From assembly GCA_018267275.1 (NCBI GenBank), contig JAFDYV010000010.1, forward strand, positions 65,506 through 128,647: 63,142 nucleotides of DNA. Direction: 5' to 3'. A program made the translations under genes and the position numbers. The stretch comes from Bacteroidota bacterium. Lineage in GTDB: Bacteria > Bacteroidota > Bacteroidia > Cytophagales > Cyclobacteriaceae. Of this stretch, positions 15,036-22,974 are shown in pieces (position 1 is the first letter of the stretch; each line of letters begins with the position of its first letter). Under the pieces are notes generated by a model. The model was not told where the DNA came from. It searched no databases and worked only from the letters and a program-made list of their open reading frames with translations.

Positions 15036-15100
15036 AACAGTTAGATTTTGCTAACCTCTTACGGACGAAAGAAAAAACAGTTTACCCCTACGGGTATTGA

Positions 15101-15256
15101 TTAGATTCTTCTATGCTTTGCGTGGTAGCGGGCTTGAATCTTCTTGCCGTGCTTGGTGTGGTTGTTGGTTTGGCCATAGCTATGGCAATGAATACCTTCT
15201 AAACCACAAGATGTTAGGACGATGGCCACCACTACGAACAGGACTAACTTTTTCAT
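15101..15256 (-). CDS. Small His-rich lipoprotein
   Basis: A 51-residue predicted lipoprotein. The signal peptide MKKLVLFVVVAIVLTSC ends in the lipobox LTSC-G, and the short mature part is rich in His and Lys (GIHCHSYGQTNNHTKHGKK, then HAKHRR). The high His content might bind metal, which is inference. The ATG at 15256 is chosen over one nine codons upstream, which lacks a signal-peptide form. A TACTTTTG -7 box lies at 15281-15288. The family is not recognised. Confidence 0.65.
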   Translation of the reverse strand: MKKLVLFVVVAIVLTSCGLEGIHCHSYGQTNNHTKHGKKIQARYHAKHRRI

Positions 15257-15280
15257 TGCTTTTTTCTCTTTTTGTTGACA

Positions 15281-15288
15281 CAAAAGTA
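15281..15288 (-). promoter_or_regulatory. -7 element for the small lipoprotein (TACTTTTG)
   Basis: Full TAnnTTTG match on the minus strand, 24 nt before the chosen ATG. No clear -33 TTTG. The 15289-15455 interval beyond it shows no gene. Confidence 0.5.
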
Positions 15289-15455
15289 GAGTCAGCCATT
15301 CACCCGCTTTTTTTAATAACTCAGCGAAAAAAATGAGTGTAAGCGGAGTTGTGCAACGAGTAGAAAAATGACAAAAAATGCTGTAGAGCTGCCTATATCA
15401 ATGGAATCTTACGCGATTCTGTACATCGAGCAGCCAATTAAAGAATTACTTTAAC

Positions 15456-16778
15456 TCAGTGATGGGAAAAAACTTCACTTTCCGCCTCTTCTGCGGCCAC
15501 TGTTCCATTAGCTTCAATGGAGGTTAGCCTTACTTTTTTGAGTTCGTTGATGAGCAGCGGGTCATATTGAGCACTTACGCGTACGTAATTGTCGGTAAAG
15601 CCGTGGATTTTGCCGTCTTCCACATCATTTTCGAACAGTACTTCAAAAGTTCGCCCCAAGTTCTGTTCGTAAAATGCCCTTCGCTTCTTATCAGATAAGA
15701 TGTGCAACATCTTTGATCGTTCTGCGCGCTCTTTGTGAGGCACGGAGTTGGCCATTTCTGCTGCCAAGGTATTCTCTCGCTCTGAATATGTGAATACGTG
15801 CAGATAAGAAATATCCAATTCGTTGAGAAACTGATAAGTTTCCAAAAAATCTTCCTTGGTCTCACCCGGGAAGCCGACAATTACATCTACGCCAATGCAG
15901 CAATGCGGCATCAATGCTTTTATTTTGCTCACGCGCTCTGTATATAACTCACGCTGATAGCGCCTGCGCATGAGGCGAAGTATTTTATTCGAACCCGACT
16001 GCAACGGAATGTGGAAATGCGGGACAAACCTTCTTGCCGTGGCAACAAATTCTATGATTTCGTCTGTGAGTAAGTTTGGCTCAATAGAAGAAATGCGGAA
16101 GCGTTCAATCCCTTCCACGTTGTCCAGTTCTTTGATCAGCCCAATAAACCTTTCTTTTCGCTCGCCTTGCTGAATACCAAAGTCGCCAGTGTTTACTCCT
16201 GTCAACACAATCTCCTTTACATCTGTCTGCGCAATTTTTTGAGCGGTGGCCAAAATGTTTTGAATGCTGTCGCTGCGGCTGCTGCCGCGAGCCAATGGTA
16301 TGGTGCAAAACGAGCATGAGTAATCGCATCCATCTTGTACTTTCAAGAAGGTGCGCGTTCGGTCGTGCATGGAGTAGGAGGTGTTGAACTGGGTTGCTTC
16401 TTCAATCTCCGATGCAAATACGGTCGCCTTCTCAGGTCGGACAAAACCGTCCAGTAATTCCACCAGCCGAAACTTTTCGGAAGCACCCAGCACCGCATCC
16501 ACACCCGGTATTTCTGAAATCTCTTTTGGCTTCAGTTGTGCATAGCAGCCAATAATCGCAATGTATGCGTTGGGTGAAATTGCACGCGCTTCCCGCACAA
16601 CTTTGTGACACTTCTTATCAGCGTTTTCTGTTACGGAGCACGTGTTGATAATAAAGATGTCGGGTGTGTTGGTGAAATCTACTTTTTGGTATCCCTTTTC
16701 CTCAAATTTTCTGGAAATAGTGGATGTTTCTGAGTAGTTCAGTTTGCAGCCCAACGTGTAAAACGCCACTTTTTTCAT
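15456..16778 (-). CDS. mtaB: tRNA t6A37 methylthiotransferase MtaB
   Basis: A 440-residue radical-SAM enzyme that adds a methylthio group to t6A at position 37 of tRNAs. The N-terminal MTTase domain has the cluster cysteines in TLGCKLNYSE, INTCSVT and IGCYAQ. The radical-SAM motif is CDYSCSFCTIPLARG. The C-terminal TRAM-like part ends near RVSAQYDPLLINELKKVRL. KLN(Y/M)SE after the first Cys fits MtaB rather than MiaB or RimO. The ATG at 16778 is chosen over a TTG four codons upstream. It is 55 nt downstream of the exonuclease gene on the same strand. Confidence 0.94.
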   Translation of the reverse strand: MKKVAFYTLGCKLNYSETSTISRKFEEKGYQKVDFTNTPDIFIINTCSVTENADKKCHKVVREARAISPNAYIAIIGCYAQLKPKEISEIPGVDAVLGASEKFRLVELLDGFVRPEKATVFASEIEEATQFNTSYSMHDRTRTFLKVQDGCDYSCSFCTIPLARGSSRSDSIQNILATAQKIAQTDVKEIVLTGVNTGDFGIQQGERKERFIGLIKELDNVEGIERFRISSIEPNLLTDEIIEFVATARRFVPHFHIPLQSGSNKILRLMRRRYQRELYTERVSKIKALMPHCCIGVDVIVGFPGETKEDFLETYQFLNELDISYLHVFTYSERENTLAAEMANSVPHKERAERSKMLHILSDKKRRAFYEQNLGRTFEVLFENDVEDGKIHGFTDNYVRVSAQYDPLLINELKKVRLTSIEANGTVAAEEAESEVFSHH

Positions 16779-16833
16779 ACCGTGGCGCAAAGATAAGAAA
16801 CTTGTTGCTAGGTGGAGACTATTGGCTTGACGC

Positions 16834-17640
16834 TTAATTTCTGCCCAACGTGCTGAGCTTAATTTTTGTCAGCCAGCGTTTGGTGTCCAACGGAAAGTCT
16901 CCGTTCATCATCCAATCGTAGTAGGCAGGCTCTTCTTTGAAAACGGTTAGCACGGCTTTGCCTTTATGCTTTCCGAAATTAAATACAGCCTCACCCTTAT
17001 TGTTTTTTACCATGCGGCCGGCCAAGTCTACCAAATCTGAAGAAGACAGTTGGCTCAGCGACTCGGCTGAATTGTTGATTAACCCAATCTGTTTTCCGAG
17101 CGTGTCGGTCACCGGTTTGTTTTCGTAGCGTTCTACTTGCGCCAGTAGCACATCTAACGTGGCTTGTGTATCGGCCATTGCAGAATGGGCATCTACCAGT
17201 TCTCTATTCAAGTAAAAACTAACTGCTGCCGACAGGGTGCGCTTTTCCATCATATGAAAAATGCGCTGCACATCAATCAATTTCTTTTTTCCGTATTCGA
17301 ACTCAACATCTGCACGTAAAAATTCCTCTACCAGCACGGGCATATCAAACTTTAGTACATTAAATCCTGCGATGTCGCACCCCTCAAAAAACTTTGCGTA
17401 TTCTTTTGCCACCTCTTTAAAGGTTGGCATATCTTTTACGTCATCGTTGCTGATACCCGTGATGTCAGTTGCCTCTTTTGGAATGGGAATGGTTGGGTTG
17501 ATGCGGTTGCTTTTGCGAATGGTTTCTCCATTGGGCATCAATTTGATCACGGCAATTTCGATGATCCGATCTTGCGTAACATTGACTCCTGTTGTTTCCA
17601 GATCAAAAACACAGAGCGGAATTTTTATGTTTAGTTTCAA
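16834..17640 (-). CDS. DnaQ-like 3'-5' exonuclease with ExoX-type C-terminal domain
   Basis: A 268-residue exonuclease of the DEDDh family. The catalytic residues lie in DLETTG (near residue 13), in GFNVLKFDMPVL (second acidic motif), and in VDAHSAMADTQAT (His and final Asp). A C-terminal segment NFGKHKGKAVLTVFKEEPAYYDWMM-type (FGKHKGK, YYDW) matches the small domain that follows exonuclease X-like nucleases. It may act in repair or as a free proofreading subunit. The alpha subunit in this window carries its own exonuclease, so a proofreading role for this one is less likely. Confidence 0.88.
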   Translation of the reverse strand: MKLNIKIPLCVFDLETTGVNVTQDRIIEIAVIKLMPNGETIRKSNRINPTIPIPKEATDITGISNDDVKDMPTFKEVAKEYAKFFEGCDIAGFNVLKFDMPVLVEEFLRADVEFEYGKKKLIDVQRIFHMMEKRTLSAAVSFYLNRELVDAHSAMADTQATLDVLLAQVERYENKPVTDTLGKQIGLINNSAESLSQLSSSDLVDLAGRMVKNNKGEAVFNFGKHKGKAVLTVFKEEPAYYDWMMNGDFPLDTKRWLTKIKLSTLGRN

Positions 17641-17718
17641 AGTAGTGGTTTAATATTGTTTGGAAAGGCGCGAAAATCTTACAACAACGATTTGCAGTAG
17701 TTAGGTCGCAGCAATGAC

Positions 17719-18294
17719 TTACGCTTTGATGCTTGCCACGCCTCGGTAAAACTGTCCCGATGAAATGCCGATTTTCTTCAGTATTTCTTTTGCCGCACCG
17801 AGCAGTTCTAATGTTTGTTTGCCCATAAGTTGGATAGGGAACTTTTCGTTTGTGCTTGTCACCAACGTTACATGTCCGTTTTTTTCTTCGTGTGGAATGG
17901 TTTTGTATGGGATCACCTGCACATCTGCACGTTCTTTGCTTCCAATTGACTTCAAAACCGCATCGCTCTCAGGATACAAAACAATGCCGCCCTTGGGTGT
18001 CGCATTCACTAGCATTTCATAGGATGATGCCTCACCATTTTCTACCGGGCCAGTCAACAGTATGATGTGATGGCGATAGTGGGGCAGGTTGGCTCTTTGC
18101 TTGTCGCGGAAGATGGCTATTGGTGCCTCTTTATTCCATTCACCTTCGCCATCTTTCATTGAACTGAACTTGCGGTTGTTGAATTTCAACACCTCAACAA
18201 TTATGTGTGATACCAAGTCTCTTCCGAGGCCTGTGATCAAGATGCGCTGACAGTCGGTGTGTTGCTCGTAAACTTGCTGAGGGCTCAAAGGCAT
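17719..18294 (-). CDS. Mur-ligase-like protein reduced to the central region (Mpl/MurC relative)
   Basis: A 191-residue protein whose order of motifs recalls the central ATPase domain of Mpl/MurC ligases. It has ILITGLGRDLVSHIIVEVL where the P-loop region would be, HHIILLTG, then an ADEF-less middle and PAGG-like PKGGIVLYPESDAVL. IPYKTIPHE follows, and the end KFPIQLMGKQTLELLGAAKEI matches the family GEHN-x-N-x-x-AA region. The usual P-loop GTNGKT, the N-terminal UDP domain and the C-terminal amino-acid domain are not present, so ligase activity is doubtful. It could regulate or scaffold peptidoglycan recycling, which is inference. Confidence 0.65.
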   Translation of the reverse strand: MPLSPQQVYEQHTDCQRILITGLGRDLVSHIIVEVLKFNNRKFSSMKDGEGEWNKEAPIAIFRDKQRANLPHYRHHIILLTGPVENGEASSYEMLVNATPKGGIVLYPESDAVLKSIGSKERADVQVIPYKTIPHEEKNGHVTLVTSTNEKFPIQLMGKQTLELLGAAKEILKKIGISSGQFYRGVASIKA

Positions 18295-18355
18295 AAAAAT
18301 ATGGGCTAATTAAATCAAAATGTTTTACGATGCCAAAACTTGAAAACGCAAGCCC

Positions 18356-18841
18356 TCATTTTTCTCCCGGAACATATACAAACCTTAGTTGCCCCGATTG
18401 TTGCCTTAGTTGATTCCAGCTATCTATATTAAAGGCCAATGCTACCACCTGTGCGGGCGAGAATGTAGGAACACGCTCAAGGCTCAGCGTGGCAGCAAGC
18501 GCAGAGATAGTGGGGTTGTGTGCTACCATTGCGACTTCGCTCACGTGATCCTCGATGGCTTGGGCCACCTCAAGCAGGGTTGTAACATCGGCATGGTACA
18601 ATACACTGCTTTTTACCAATCTTTCACTGGGTAGTTGTAGCGATTGATTGATGGCGTGAGCTGTTTGCGTGGTGCGCACTGCATGGCTGTATATAATTTG
18701 GTCAATCGCATGTTGAGACAAGTAATGGCCCAGGAGTTGTGCATCCATCAAACCTTTAGTAGTTAATGTTCGCTCTAAATCTTTTTGAGTGAGCAGCCTG
18801 TTTGCTGCCTCGGCATGCCTAATGAGGTACAATTGGCGCAT
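18356..18841 (-). CDS. SixA-like histidine phosphatase
   Basis: A 161-residue member of the histidine phosphatase superfamily. The catalytic motif is LIRHAEA near residue 8 (Arg8-His9), with the second histidine in VAMVAHNPTIS, as in SixA, a phosphohistidine phosphatase. SHAVRTTQTA is the conserved substrate-pocket segment. The ATG at 18841 (MRQLYLIRHAEA) is preferred because an upstream start adds a basic tail not seen in the family. It is a single gene on the minus strand, 61 nt downstream of no clear promoter and divergent from topA. Confidence 0.88.
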   Translation of the reverse strand: MRQLYLIRHAEAANRLLTQKDLERTLTTKGLMDAQLLGHYLSQHAIDQIIYSHAVRTTQTAHAINQSLQLPSERLVKSSVLYHADVTTLLEVAQAIEDHVSEVAMVAHNPTISALAATLSLERVPTFSPAQVVALAFNIDSWNQLRQQSGQLRFVYVPGEK

Positions 18842-19040
18842 GTGAGCAAAAAAATGTTTTAATGGTTGAAGTTTCTTCATACAACGAAGATAGTCGCCTG
18901 ATAATCACACAAGATACGATGAAGAAAATATTTTATTTTCACCTGTCAGAACGAGCGCGTTTGCATGGCTAAACGATGTGTGAAACTTGCAGATTTAAAA
19001 TTTTACGATATTTGAGGCCTCAAAAAAGAAAAAAACAGGC

Positions 19041-21374
19041 ATGTCGAAGAACTTGGTTATTGTTGAGTCGCCTTCCAAAATAAAAAAGATCGAAAGTTTT
19101 TTAGGTAAGGATTATAAAGTGGCATCTAGCATGGGCCACATACGCGATTTGGCAAAAGGAAACGCTGCGATTGACGTTGAGAATGATTTTGAACCGATAT
19201 ATGAAGTCTCGGAAGACAAGAAAGAAGTAATCAAGAACTTGAAGAGCCTGGCGAAGACCGCGCAAACCGTGTATCTCGCTACCGATGAAGACCGTGAAGG
19301 CGAGGCCATTTCTTGGCACTTAAAAGAAGTACTTGACCTCAACGACAAGAAAACCCGAAGAATTGTATTTACCGAAATCACTAAAAATGCAATTCTCAAT
19401 GCGATCAAATCTCCCAGAGGAATTGATATTAATTTAGTTAATGCGCAACAAGCAAGGCGTGTGCTAGACCGTTTGGTGGGGTTTGAACTTTCGCCCATCC
19501 TTTGGAAGAAGATAAAGACTGGATTGTCTGCGGGCCGGGTACAGTCGGTGGCCGTGCGGTTAATTGTAGAGCGCGAACGAGAAATCGATAAGTTTGAAGC
19601 GAAGTCTTCGTTCAGGGTAACAGCACAATTCGATTTAGGAAAAGGTAAACAGCTTACTGCCGAGCTTCCGGAGAAATTTGAGTCGGAAAAAGATGCACTG
19701 GCATTTTTAGATTCTTGCAAGAAGGCAAAGTTTAGCATTGGCGACCTGCAAAAAAAACCTGCGAAAAAATCGCCTGCGCCACCGTTTACCACATCTACCA
19801 TGCAACAAGAAGCCGGTCGCAAGTTGGGCTTTTCGGTTGCACAAACCATGTTGGTGGCGCAAAAGCTCTATGAAGCGGGCCACATATCCTATATGCGTAC
19901 CGACTCGGTGAACTTATCAAACGAAGCAGTGGAGGGCGCTACAAAACAGATTATCTCGGCTTACGGAAAAGACTTCGTACATAATCGCCAATACAAGAGC
20001 AAGTCCGACAATGCGCAAGAAGCGCACGAAGCGATCCGGCCCACGGATTTTTCTTTGATGAGCCCGGATTCAGATCGCAACGGCAACCGATTGTATGAGT
20101 TGATCTGGAAACGCGCCATCGCCTCGCAAATGGCAGATGCAGAATTGGAAAGAACGACAGCCACGATATCAATATCTACTAACGAGAAGAAGCTGACCGC
20201 GCAAGGTGAAGTGGTGAAGTTTGAGGGATTTTTGAAAGTTTACCTGGAGGGCAAAGATGACGAAGAAGGTGAAGATGATGACAAGAAAGTGTTACCGCCT
20301 TTGAAAGTAGGGCAGGAGCTTGACTTGATTGAGTTGCTTTCTACACAAACGTTTACCCGCCACCCCGCTCGTTACACAGAACCAAGTTTGGTAAAGCGAC
20401 TAGATGAACTTGGAATTGGAAGGCCGTCTACGTATGCTCCTACCATTTCCACGATTCAGAAGCGAGGATATGTAGTGAAGGAGTCTCGCGAAGGCGTTGA
20501 ACGCAAATATGCGGTGCATCAGTTAAAAGGCGGAAAGGTTACATCGAAAGTAGAGACCGAAATCACGGGGGCAGAGAGCAACAAGTTGTTCCCTACCAAC
20601 ATTGCGATGATTGTGAACGATTTTTTGGTTGAGCATTTTCCGGATATTACCAACTACTCGTTTACTGCAGAGATAGAAGAGGAGTTTGATGAGATTGCCC
20701 GAGGTAAATTGAAGTGGCAGAAGATGATTGGTAAGTTTTACAAGCCATTTCATAAAACAGTTTCAAAAACTGAATTGGTGGAGCGATCATCCGTGCAAAA
20801 CAAGAACAAAGAATTGGGAGTCGATCCGAAATCTGGTAAGAACGTTTATGTGAAGTTGGGAAAGTTTGGTGCGTATGTGCAGGTTGGTGAAAACCCTGAC
20901 GACAACGGTGGCGAGAAACCAAAATACGCACCTTTGCGGCCCGGACAATTTATCGAGAACATCACGCTGGAAGACGCACTGGAGTTATTGAAAATGCCGC
21001 GTGATTTGGGTGTGTTTGAAGACAAGCCTGTAGTCGCCAACATTGGACGATTTGGCCCGTATGTGTTGCACGATAAAAAATTTGTGTCAATCCCGAAAGG
21101 AGAAGACCCTTACACCATAACCCCGGCTAGAGCTGTGGAGTTGATCCAAGCAAAGCGCGAGTCGGACGCTAACAAAACCATCAAGCTATTTGATGAAAAC
21201 CCGGATGTTCAAATTCTGAATGGCCGTTTTGGTCCCTACATCAAAGCAGGGAAAAAGAACGTAAAGATTCCGAAAGGCAAAGAGCCCAAAGACCTGACTT
21301 TGCAAGAATGTTTAACCCTTGCTGAGAATGCGCCCGAGAAGAAGGGGAGGTTTTTTAGGAGGAAAGCTGGATAA
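19041..21374 (+). CDS. topA: DNA topoisomerase I
   Basis: A 777-residue type IA topoisomerase that relaxes negative supercoils. The TOPRIM motif is in MSKNLVIVESPSKIKKIESF with the acidic pair in TDEDREGEAISWH. The active tyrosine is Tyr284 in HISYMRTDSVNLS. The C-terminal part carries three repeats of the form FGxYV-x(n)-IPKG (near 600, 680 and 740) instead of zinc-finger modules, the usual Bacteroidota form. It ends with a basic KKGRFFRRKAG. It is convergent with the transketolase gene. Confidence 0.96.
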   Translation: MSKNLVIVESPSKIKKIESFLGKDYKVASSMGHIRDLAKGNAAIDVENDFEPIYEVSEDKKEVIKNLKSLAKTAQTVYLATDEDREGEAISWHLKEVLDLNDKKTRRIVFTEITKNAILNAIKSPRGIDINLVNAQQARRVLDRLVGFELSPILWKKIKTGLSAGRVQSVAVRLIVEREREIDKFEAKSSFRVTAQFDLGKGKQLTAELPEKFESEKDALAFLDSCKKAKFSIGDLQKKPAKKSPAPPFTTSTMQQEAGRKLGFSVAQTMLVAQKLYEAGHISYMRTDSVNLSNEAVEGATKQIISAYGKDFVHNRQYKSKSDNAQEAHEAIRPTDFSLMSPDSDRNGNRLYELIWKRAIASQMADAELERTTATISISTNEKKLTAQGEVVKFEGFLKVYLEGKDDEEGEDDDKKVLPPLKVGQELDLIELLSTQTFTRHPARYTEPSLVKRLDELGIGRPSTYAPTISTIQKRGYVVKESREGVERKYAVHQLKGGKVTSKVETEITGAESNKLFPTNIAMIVNDFLVEHFPDITNYSFTAEIEEEFDEIARGKLKWQKMIGKFYKPFHKTVSKTELVERSSVQNKNKELGVDPKSGKNVYVKLGKFGAYVQVGENPDDNGGEKPKYAPLRPGQFIENITLEDALELLKMPRDLGVFEDKPVVANIGRFGPYVLHDKKFVSIPKGEDPYTITPARAVELIQAKRESDANKTIKLFDENPDVQILNGRFGPYIKAGKKNVKIPKGKEPKDLTLQECLTLAENAPEKKGRFFRRKAG

Positions 21375-21389
21375 TTCGGTGATGATTTG

Positions 21390-21422
21390 ATTCGTTGATT
21401 CGTTAATTAGCCATCAACGAAT
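21390..21422. terminator. Inverted repeat between convergent topA and transketolase genes
   Basis: A perfect 10-bp stem, ATTCGTTGAT (21390-21399) with ATCAACGAAT (21413-21422), with a 13-nt loop. It is A/T-rich and lacks a strong T tract, so it may be a weak bidirectional terminator or simply an intergenic palindrome. Confidence 0.45.
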
Positions 21423-21444
21423 TTTCGAATCAGCAAATTAAAAT

Positions 21445-22293
21445 TTAATAGTCGCCAACCGTTTCCGGCAATTGTGCCAGCGCTTTTGCCAACTCTTCAT
21501 CATTTGGAGCCACGCCATGCCATTTGTGTGAGCCCATCATGTAGTCAACCCCAAAGCCCATTTCGGTTTTCATCAAATTGAGAACCGGCTTGCCCTTGTG
21601 CGCGAGTGATTTGGCCAGCGAAATACCGTTGATCACCTCGTCCATGGCATTGCCGTTAAATTCCAGCACAGTCCAACCAAAAGACTCCCATTTGGCCTTT
21701 AAGTTTTGCAGTGACACAATTTTTTCCACAGGTCCATCAATTTGCTGCCCGTTGTAATCAATGGTGGCAATTAGGTTATCCACTTTATTGTGTGCCGCAT
21801 ACATTGCCGCTTCCCAAATCTGACCCTCTTGTTGTTCACCATCACCCATCAATACATACACCAGGTGATTGTCTTGGTTTAATTTCTTGACCTGCGCTGC
21901 ACCAATGGCTACTGATAAGCCTTGGCCCAACGATCCTGATGCCACGCGCACACCTGGCAGATGTTCGTGTGTGGCGGGGTGACCTTGTAAGCGCGTGTTG
22001 AGAAAACGGAAAGTAGCAAGTTCATTTACTTCAAAGTAGCCGGCACGTGCCAGCGTAGCGTACCACACGGGCGAAATGTGCCCGTTAGAAAGAAAGAACA
22101 AATCCTCACCTTTCGCATCCATATTAAACTTGGGATTATGTTGCAAGTGGTGAAAATAAAGTGCAACGAAGAAATCTGTACAACCCAACGAACCGCCCGG
22201 ATGACCGCTTTGGCACGCGTGCACCATTCGCACAATGTCTCTTCTAATTTGGGTAGCTAATTTGTTAAGTTGGGGTATATCGGGTTGGCTCAT
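21445..22293 (-). CDS. Transketolase, N-terminal subunit
   Basis: A 282-residue thiamine-diphosphate-binding half of a split transketolase. It carries the N-terminal signature RMVHACQSGHPGGSLGCTDF, the active-site SNGHISPVWYA, and the TPP/Mg motif VLMGDGEQQEGQIWEAAM ending in DYNGQQIDG. The protein stops where the pyrimidine-binding domain begins. The partner C-terminal half, which usually lies next to it, is not in this window. topA converges from the other side. The ATG at 22293 (MSQPDIPQLNKL) is chosen over an upstream basic extension. Confidence 0.92.
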   Translation of the reverse strand: MSQPDIPQLNKLATQIRRDIVRMVHACQSGHPGGSLGCTDFFVALYFHHLQHNPKFNMDAKGEDLFFLSNGHISPVWYATLARAGYFEVNELATFRFLNTRLQGHPATHEHLPGVRVASGSLGQGLSVAIGAAQVKKLNQDNHLVYVLMGDGEQQEGQIWEAAMYAAHNKVDNLIATIDYNGQQIDGPVEKIVSLQNLKAKWESFGWTVLEFNGNAMDEVINGISLAKSLAHKGKPVLNLMKTEMGFGVDYMMGSHKWHGVAPNDEELAKALAQLPETVGDY

Positions 22294-22324
22294 GTAGAAA
22301 GGTTTTGCGCGAAGATATTGGTTT

Positions 22325-22756
22325 TTATACTTGTGGATAAAGTAATTTTTGAATTTCCGGAAGCGTTGCAATCAAGATTTTTGGAAAGCTGATTTCTTTC
22401 AAAATATTAAAATGGCTATCATGAGTGACGATATAGTGTGCATTAGCCGCAATCGCGCAGTTCACGAATTTGTCATCATCAGGGTCGTTAGCAATTAGTT
22501 GGTACTTGAAATAAGCGGTGATAGGAGTGACGTTCTCAAGCTCAATCAATGTGCGAATTACGGAACTCGAAGCCTCCGTTCCCAGTTTACTGGTGATTAC
22601 CTCTTCATACTCTGAAAGTATTTCAGTGGTAACGAATGTCGAAAACGTTCTGGTAATGAGTGCCTGGTAAAACCAATGATACTTTGATTTTGGCGGAATC
22701 GATACCAACAAAACGTTTGTATCGATTACAAGCCGAAGGCTATTGGGAAGGTTCAT
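22325..22756 (-). CDS. PIN-domain toxin (PIN_3 / COG1569-type)
   Basis: A 143-residue putative RNase toxin with a PIN fold. The first Asp lies in LVIDTNVLLVS (near residue 12), an acidic EILSEYEEVITSKL follows, then the pair in NDPDDDKFVNCAIAANA, and finally THDSHFNIL. These acidic residues would bind the catalytic metal. Its start overlaps the 3' end of the small upstream gene by 17 nt, as in type II toxin-antitoxin pairs. 31 nt separate it from the transketolase gene downstream. Confidence 0.85.
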   Translation of the reverse strand: MNLPNSLRLVIDTNVLLVSIPPKSKYHWFYQALITRTFSTFVTTEILSEYEEVITSKLGTEASSSVIRTLIELENVTPITAYFKYQLIANDPDDDKFVNCAIAANAHYIVTHDSHFNILKEISFPKILIATLPEIQKLLYPQV

Positions 22757-22952
22757 TTAACCAACGATCCATTTCTTGGTTCGATAGTCCTTTTTCATCC
22801 CAAGCCTTATCTGCCGCTTTAATTGATTTATTAGCGTAAAAATTTGCTAGAAGTTCTCTCAACTCCTTCAATTCCGAATCGCTCAAACCAGTTGAGAAAA
22901 GTTTAAGCAGCTCCAATTGCGTATTTGAAAATGGCGATAAAGACCTATCCAT
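22740..22952 (-). CDS. Antitoxin partner of the PIN toxin
   Basis: A 70-residue acidic, mostly helical protein with no clear DNA-binding motif. It contains FSTGLSDSELKELRELLANFYANK and ends in a WLNEPSQ tail, the kind of C-terminal segment that wraps around PIN toxins. Its position, 17-nt overlap and size mark it as the likely antitoxin. It follows ggt by 22 nt on the same strand, so the pair may be transcribed with it. No separate promoter is seen. Confidence 0.75.
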   Translation of the reverse strand: MDRSLSPFSNTQLELLKLFSTGLSDSELKELRELLANFYANKSIKAADKAWDEKGLSNQEMDRWLNEPSQ

Positions 22953-22974
22953 AAAACAAATTTAACAAGTTTAT

